A stretch of DNA of 9,748 bases from Bryobacteraceae bacterium. GTDB taxonomy: Bacteria > Acidobacteriota > Terriglobia > Bryobacterales > Bryobacteraceae. The stretch spans positions 1 through 9,748 of the forward strand of contig CANGVB010000085.1 in assembly GCA_947456995.1 (NCBI GenBank), read 5' to 3'. The notes beneath the pieces are model-generated. The model saw nothing but the letters and a program-made list of their open reading frames with translations. It was not told the DNA's origin and ran no database searches. Shown piece after piece: positions 6,137 through 9,748 of this stretch; position 1 is the first letter of the stretch, and each line of letters starts with the position of its first letter. The translations under genes and the position numbers were made by a program.

Positions 6137-7161
6137 TGAGGTTTTGCCGGATTTAGGCCGAGGGCCTTTTCGATTTCGCGCCAGTCGACGAGGATGAAGT
6201 TCTTGCGGCTGTCGTTCATGGCGATGAAGAGGCCTTTGGGTAGGAGTGCGCCCAGGGGCTTGCTGGTGGTGTCGATGCCGTCGGTGGTGGCTGCGCCTAC
6301 TCGGAAGCTTCCCAGGGCCTTGCTGTGGTCGTGCGGGCCGCCGGGGCCACCTTCTCGGGCGTAGACGTGGTATTCGGAGACGGGGGTTTGCTGATCTGTC
6401 GCGATGATGTAGCCGCGGCCTTTGGTGGTTTTGTAGATGGCGATGCCTTCGCGGTCTCCCTTCCAGCCGGTTTGGGCGAAGAGGGCGAGTTCTTTGGCGG
6501 CGTTGGGGTGGGACGGGTCTGCGTGGTACTTGCGGATGCCTGCGCCTTCGTCAGAGTAGTAGAGGTAGCCGGCTTCGTTGTCGACGGCGATGGCTTCGAT
6601 GTCTTTGGTGTTGCTGAAGGTGCCGAATTCGCGGACTTTGGTGGCGGTGAGTTGGCCCTTGCCGTTGTCGCTGAGTTGATATTGCCAGAGGTAGGTGCCG
6701 CTGGGGCCGGTCTTGCGGCTGACTACGGCGAAGATTGCGCCATCGGTGGGCCGGGTGTAGATTGCGATGCCCATGGGTGCGGCGAAGACGGGGATTGTTG
6801 CGAGGTCGCGAATGCCTTTGCCGGGGAGGATCTCGAAGACTCGGAGGCGATTCTGATTGCGCTCTGTGGCGATTGCGATGTCGATCTTGCGGCCGGCGAG
6901 TTTGAGGCCGTAGGCTACGTCGATGTTGTTGGGACGGTCGACTCCGGGGATCGACATGAGTACGGAGCCGTCGAGTTTATAGACGACGATTGCGCCGGCT
7001 GGGGCGGCCATCTTTATGGTGCCGAGGATGAGGCTTTCGGCGGGAGATTTGGGGTTGACCCAGATGGCGGGGTCGTCTGTTTGGTGGAGGGCGGAAGCGG
7101 TTTCGCGCAAGGGCTTTACGTCCACTTGAGCAGCTAGCAGAAGTAATGCGGTTAAGAACAT
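6133..7161 (-). CDS. Exported beta-propeller phytase-like protein
   Basis: A 342-residue protein with the beta-propeller phytase (BPP) pattern; this family hydrolyses phytate with calcium outside the cytoplasm. The N terminus MFLTALLLLAAQ is a short hydrophobic export signal without an early basic residue; a TAA three codons upstream prevents a longer one. BPP landmarks are DDPAIWV (29-35), Lys50 in LGTIK, RPNNIDVAYG (76-85), ATERNQNRLRVFEI (98-111), Lys150 in SRKTG, DIEAIAVDNEAGYLYYSDEGAGIRK in segments across 187-211 (Glu189 and Glu204), DREGIAIY (236-243, Glu238) and TDGID (293-297). Against the Bacillus enzymes the conserved Y-G-F tyrosine is replaced by Met130 in APMGIAIY, so phytase activity is not certain. 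It is the third gene of the ruvA-ruvB operon, starting 6 bp after ruvB in the same frame with no Shine-Dalgarno motif, which suggests coupled reinitiation. Confidence 0.85.
   Translation of the reverse strand: MFLTALLLLAAQVDVKPLRETASALHQTDDPAIWVNPKSPAESLILGTIKMAAPAGAIVVYKLDGSVLMSIPGVDRPNNIDVAYGLKLAGRKIDIAIATERNQNRLRVFEILPGKGIRDLATIPVFAAPMGIAIYTRPTDGAIFAVVSRKTGPSGTYLWQYQLSDNGKGQLTATKVREFGTFSNTKDIEAIAVDNEAGYLYYSDEGAGIRKYHADPSHPNAAKELALFAQTGWKGDREGIAIYKTTKGRGYIIATDQQTPVSEYHVYAREGGPGGPHDHSKALGSFRVGAATTDGIDTTSKPLGALLPKGLFIAMNDSRKNFILVDWREIEKALGLNPAKPH
6155..6170 (+). terminator. Weak candidate terminator of the CorC-type gene
   Basis: AGGCC-GAG-GGCCT forms a 5-bp stem with a 3-base loop at 6155-6167, followed by TTT and then CGATTT. 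It lies 18 nt after the stop of the plus-strand gene, inside the 3' end of the antisense phytase-like gene. The stem is short and the T tract is interrupted, so it may be only a weak or chance terminator. Confidence 0.35.
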
Positions 7162-7167
7162 AAAAGC

Positions 7168-8187
7168 TTAGAAGAGGACGCTTTGGGGGCGGTGGAGCGG
7201 GACCTTGAAGTAATCGAAGGCTTCTACGGTGGCTTCTCGGCCTTTGTTGGTGCGCTTGATAAAGTTCTGCTGGATGAGGAAGGGCTCGTAGACTTCTTCG
7301 AGGGTGCTGGCGTCTTCGCCGGCGGCGATGGCCCAGGTGTTGAGGCCGACGGGGCCTCCGCCATAGGTGGTGAGCAGGCACTTCATGAGGCGATAGTCGA
7401 CCTCGTCGAGGCCTCTTGGGTCTACGTTGAGGAGCTCGAGAGCGGAGCCGAGGATTTCTTCGGTGAGTTCGCCTTTGGCTCGGACCTGGGAGTAATCGCG
7501 GACGCGCCGCAGGAGGCGGTTGGCGATGCGGGGGGTGCCTCGGCTGCGTTTGGCGATGGAGAGGGCTATGCTGTCGCTGAGATTGAAGTTGAGGATTTTG
7601 GCAGAGCGGCTGACGATGCCGGCGAGGTCTTCGTTTGAGTAGGGGTCGAGGCGGAGGACGAGGCCGAAGCGGCCGCGCAGGGGAGAGCTGACGCTGCCCA
7701 GCTTGGTGGTGGCGCCGACGGCGGTGAATTTGGGTACCGGGAGGGAATGAGTGCGCGCGCCGGGGCCTGTGCCGACGAGGATGTCGACGCGGTAATCTTC
7801 GAGCGCCGAGTAGAGCATCTCTTCTACGTCTGGGGCGAGGCGATGGATTTCGTCGATGAAGAAGACCTGCTTGGGGCGGATGCTGCTGAGGAGGCCGGTG
7901 AGATCGAGCTTCTTTTGCAGGACTGGGGCGGAGGTTTGTTCAAAGGCGGTGCCGAGTTCGTTGGCGATGAGGGTGGCGAGGGTGGTCTTGCCGAGGCCGG
8001 GCGGGCCGTGGAGCAGGACGTGATCCATGGCCTCGCCGCGCAGGCGGGCGGCTTCGATTGCGATGGCGAGGTTTTCTTTGAGGTTTTCCTGGCCGGTGAA
8101 GTCTTTGAGACTGCGCGGGCGCAGGGACGCCTCAAAAAGGCGCTCTTCGTCCTGTGCTTCTCCTGCGACTATGCCCCGTTCGATCAT
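7168..8187 (-). CDS. ruvB: Holliday junction branch migration helicase RuvB
   Basis: A complete 339-residue AAA+ ATPase of the usual RuvB length. Two RuvB hexamers drive branch migration at Holliday junctions held by RuvA during recombinational repair. Seen in order: SLRPRSLKDFTGQENLKENL (21-40), Walker A GPPGLGKTT (61-69), Walker B VFFIDEIH (108-115), sensor 1 GATT (158-161), arginine-finger region LRGRFG (170-175), sensor 2 GTPRIANRL (217-225) and the C-terminal winged helix with TYGGGPVGLNT (274-284) and RTNKGREAT (312-320). The arginine-finger region has Gly between the two arginines where E. coli has Asp, a common variation. It starts 11 bp after ruvA with a GAGAG ribosome-binding motif just upstream, and is followed after 6 bp by the phytase-like gene. 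No ruvC occurs in the window. Confidence 0.98.
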   Translation of the reverse strand: MIERGIVAGEAQDEERLFEASLRPRSLKDFTGQENLKENLAIAIEAARLRGEAMDHVLLHGPPGLGKTTLATLIANELGTAFEQTSAPVLQKKLDLTGLLSSIRPKQVFFIDEIHRLAPDVEEMLYSALEDYRVDILVGTGPGARTHSLPVPKFTAVGATTKLGSVSSPLRGRFGLVLRLDPYSNEDLAGIVSRSAKILNFNLSDSIALSIAKRSRGTPRIANRLLRRVRDYSQVRAKGELTEEILGSALELLNVDPRGLDEVDYRLMKCLLTTYGGGPVGLNTWAIAAGEDASTLEEVYEPFLIQQNFIKRTNKGREATVEAFDYFKVPLHRPQSVLF

Positions 8188-8198
8188 TCACTCTCAGG

Positions 8199-8795
8199 TT
8201 AGCGTACCAACTCCAAACACTTGCGGAAGAGCTCTTCGAAGTTGGGAGAGGTGACGGTTGCTTTGGCTTTGAGAACAGCTTGCTCGGCAGCGGATGGGTT
8301 AGAGCCGAGGTTGATGAGGGCTGAGAGGACGTCCTGCTCAAGTGGGGAGAGATTGCTTTGTTTGCTCATGACCGCGCCGGGGCCGGAGGGGAGATCTTCC
8401 ATTTTGTCTTTGAGCTCGACGATCATGCGCTCTGCGGTTTTTTTGCCGATGCCGGGGATGCGGGTGAGGCTGGCGACGTCGCCGCCGCGGAGGCAGGCTA
8501 CGAGGCTTTCTACTGCGATTCCGCTGAGGACTTTGACGGCGAGGGAGGGGCCGATGCCGCTGACGCTGATCAGGCGCTCGAAGGCGCGCTTCTCGATTGC
8601 GGTGAGAAAACCGTAGAGGGAGATGGCGTCTTCGCTGACCTTGGTGTAGATGCGGAGGTTGACTTCGAGGCCTGTGTCGGGCAGGGCGGTGTAGGTACTG
8701 ATCGGGACATCGACTTCGTAGCCGACGCCGCCGGCGAGTACTATTACGGTGCCTGCTGTTTTCTCAAGCAGGGTGCCCCTCAGATAAGCAATCAT
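8199..8795 (-). CDS. ruvA: Holliday junction DNA-binding protein RuvA
   Basis: A complete 198-residue RuvA, the tetramer that binds four-way junctions and loads RuvB. Domain I is the OB fold from MIAYLRGTLLEK (1-12) to IYTKVSEDAISLYGF (49-63). Domain II has two helix-hairpin-helix motifs, LISVSGIGPSLAVKVLSG (75-92) and LTRIPGIGKKTAERMIVEL (110-128). After a flexible linker (about 132-148), domain III (150-198, LSPLEQDVLSALINLG onward) is the RuvB-contacting three-helix domain. The ATG matches the canonical N terminus; GGTG 6-9 bases upstream is the only Shine-Dalgarno-like motif. It is the first gene of the minus-strand operon ruvA-ruvB-phytase-like. Its start lies 16 bp from the divergent rsmE, so the promoter must sit in the gap and the first codons of rsmE. 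Confidence 0.98.
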   Translation of the reverse strand: MIAYLRGTLLEKTAGTVIVLAGGVGYEVDVPISTYTALPDTGLEVNLRIYTKVSEDAISLYGFLTAIEKRAFERLISVSGIGPSLAVKVLSGIAVESLVACLRGGDVASLTRIPGIGKKTAERMIVELKDKMEDLPSGPGAVMSKQSNLSPLEQDVLSALINLGSNPSAAEQAVLKAKATVTSPNFEELFRKCLELVR

Positions 8796-8815
8796 AAAAA
8801 CACCATAGCTTATGG
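8793..8815. promoter_or_regulatory. Dyad-symmetric element spanning both start codons of ruvA and rsmE
   Basis: CATAA at 8793-8797 and TTATG at 8810-8814 form an inverted repeat separated by 12 bases; inside it a second dyad, CCATA-GCT-TATGG, covers 8803-8815. On each strand a CATAA(A/G) hexamer stands exactly 13 bases before the start codon (plus: 8793-8798 before rsmE; minus: 8814-8809 before ruvA) and matches four of six positions of a -10 box. Each hexamer overlaps the start codon of the opposite gene. Convincing -35 boxes are not seen. A symmetric bidirectional promoter or operator is inferred, not shown. Confidence 0.4.
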
Positions 8816-9510
8816 CACGGCGACTCTTTTTCGTTTCAGGAATTCATAGCGGCCACGCGGAGTTGCGTGGCGAAGAAGCAAAGCATCTCTCGCGGGTGTT
8901 GCGCGTAGAGCCGGGGCATGTTTACGAGATCTCCGACAACCAGCAGAAGTACCTGGCTCGGGTGACTGAGGCGCACAAGGAACTGGTGCGGTTTGAGGTT
9001 ATCGAGAAGATGCCGACGGAGCGCGAAGCTCCTGAAATTCATCTGTATGCGGCGATCATCAAGTTTGAACATTTTGAGTGGGGGATCGAGAAGGCGACCG
9101 AGCTTGGGGTGGATCGCATTGTGCCGGTGCAGAGTGCGCGTAGTGAGAATGGGCTCGATAAGGCTGTGACCAAGCGTCTTGAGAGATGGAAGAGGATTGC
9201 GCTGGAGAGCAGCCAGCAGAGCCGGCGGGTGTTTCTGCCGGAGTTGACGCCGGTGATGCGGTTTCGCGATGTGGTGAGCCAGGCGGCGGGGCAGCGGGTG
9301 TTTCTCGATGAGAAGCGTGACGGGGGCTTGTTGCGGGATTTGCCAAAGGAAACATCAACGATCAGTCTGCTGATTGGGCCTGAGGGTGGATGGACGGATG
9401 ATGAGCGTGGGCTAGCTGCGGGTGCGGGGTGGATATCGGCTAGTCTCGGGCCTCGGGTGTTGCGGGCGGAGACGGCGTGGATGGCGTCGCTGGCGATATT
9501 GCGGGCCTAG
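8812..9510 (+). CDS. rsmE: 16S rRNA (uracil-1498-N3)-methyltransferase RsmE
   Basis: A complete 232-residue SPOUT-class (trefoil-knot) methyltransferase that uses S-adenosylmethionine to make m3U1498 in 16S rRNA of the small ribosomal subunit. The N-terminal PUA-like domain begins RRLFFVSG and has AKHLSRVLR (23-31). The SPOUT domain has IIKFEHFEWGIEKATELGV (82-100), RLERWKRIALESSQQSRR (122-139), the SAM-binding-knot motif LLIGPEGGWTDDE (186-198) and SLGPRVLRAETA (211-222). The usual A-A-E-Q-S-x-R is S-S-Q-Q-S-R-R here, a mild variation. The ATG agrees with the canonical N terminus, but no Shine-Dalgarno motif precedes it, so the leader may be very short. It is divergent from ruvA, and its TAG shares a CTAG with the stop of the next, convergent gene. 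Confidence 0.96.
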   Translation: MARRLFFVSGIHSGHAELRGEEAKHLSRVLRVEPGHVYEISDNQQKYLARVTEAHKELVRFEVIEKMPTEREAPEIHLYAAIIKFEHFEWGIEKATELGVDRIVPVQSARSENGLDKAVTKRLERWKRIALESSQQSRRVFLPELTPVMRFRDVVSQAAGQRVFLDEKRDGGLLRDLPKETSTISLLIGPEGGWTDDERGLAAGAGWISASLGPRVLRAETAWMASLAILRA

Positions 9511-9748
9511 CGCTCGCAGGGCTCGCGGTTGTTGAGGATGGGGTAGAAGAGGCGGCGGGAATCGCCTTCTTTGCGGCAACTGATCTTGCGGCCGTTGACG
9601 AAGATCTGGAGTGCGTCCGGGGCGTAGATGACGGCATTGTCGGCGAGGTTGGGCTGCATCCAGATGCGCAGGAAGCCTTCGTCCTGATAGTCGGCGATGA
9701 GGCGGGTGGGGCCGCTGAAGAGGGCGAGGCGTTGTGGGCCGTCGTTGA
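9507..9748 (-). CDS. Hypothetical protein, C-terminal part (cut by window edge)
   Basis: The minus-strand frame is open from the right edge to a TAG at 9509-9507, giving the last 79 residues of a protein whose start lies outside. I do not recognise it. It has alternating hydrophobic stretches typical of beta strands (LALFSGPTRLIADY, FLRIWMQ, ALQIFVNGRKISC) and ends CRKEGDSRRLFYPILNNREPCER, with two cysteines. C-ending codons dominate, as in the other minus-strand genes, and its stop interlocks with that of rsmE, both supporting a real gene. No signal or membrane segment is visible in the part seen. Confidence 0.7.
   Translation of the reverse strand, partial: NDGPQRLALFSGPTRLIADYQDEGFLRIWMQPNLADNAVIYAPDALQIFVNGRKISCRKEGDSRRLFYPILNNREPCER

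Noticed and set aside
6325..7137. 270-codon open frame opposite the phytase-like gene
   Set aside because: Gly, Asp, Val and Ala-rich antisense shadow; the phytase-like frame has family motifs throughout.
9511..9526. Repeated GCTCGC hexamers just after rsmE (possible terminator or repeat)
   Set aside because: They are direct, not inverted, repeats with no T run, and fall inside the convergent gene's coding sequence.
1..9748. Defence island, prophage, CRISPR, transposon or secretion system
   Set aside because: No transposase, integrase, spacer-repeat array, toxin-antitoxin pair, attachment repeat or tRNA was found; all identified genes are typical chromosomal ones.

Overview
This window is ordinary, extremely compact bacterial chromosome with about ten protein genes: eight complete and one cut at each edge. 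I see no RNA genes, insertion sequences, prophage, CRISPR or defence genes. Base composition is GC-rich. The mix of genes (a membrane-anchored Ntn-hydrolase acylase, an exported beta-propeller phytase-like protein, an Atg22/UMF1-type transporter, and RuvAB) fits a free-living heterotroph. An acidobacterium (Bryobacterales/Solibacter-like) is my best guess, but it rests on general resemblance and not on a marker gene.

Layout, left to right. A GT4-type glycosyltransferase (minus strand, cut by the left edge) overlaps by 11 bp the end of an upstream UMF1-family MFS transporter (minus); the two look like one operon. Head to head with the transporter is an exported glutathione peroxidase (plus), ending in a good intrinsic terminator that lies inside the next gene. 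That gene is a large penicillin-acylase-family Ntn hydrolase (minus), 14 bp head to head with a CNNM/CorC (HlyC-type) membrane protein with DUF21, CBS pair and CorC domains (plus). The CorC gene converges on the third gene of a ruvA-ruvB-phytase operon (minus), and the two stop codons share one CTAG. ruvA is 16 bp head to head with rsmE (plus), whose stop again shares a CTAG with an unidentified minus-strand gene cut by the right edge.

How the genes work together: RuvA and RuvB form the Holliday-junction branch-migration motor, and no ruvC is seen here. RsmE methylates 16S rRNA. The remaining genes are envelope or periplasmic functions: sugar transfer, transport, peroxide removal, amide hydrolysis, divalent-cation homeostasis and possible phosphate release. 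No shared pathway links them.

The notable properties are architectural. Only about 112 bp in six gaps lie outside coding sequence. Orientation flips often, three divergent pairs have start-to-start gaps of 45, 14 and 16 bp, and two convergent pairs share a CTAG stop palindrome. The plus strand is G-rich whichever strand is coding, so plus-strand genes favour G/T-ending codons and minus-strand genes C-ending codons. I found no convincing undescribed multi-gene system; the best leads are the bidirectional promoter geometry and the terminator encoded in antisense to a gene.
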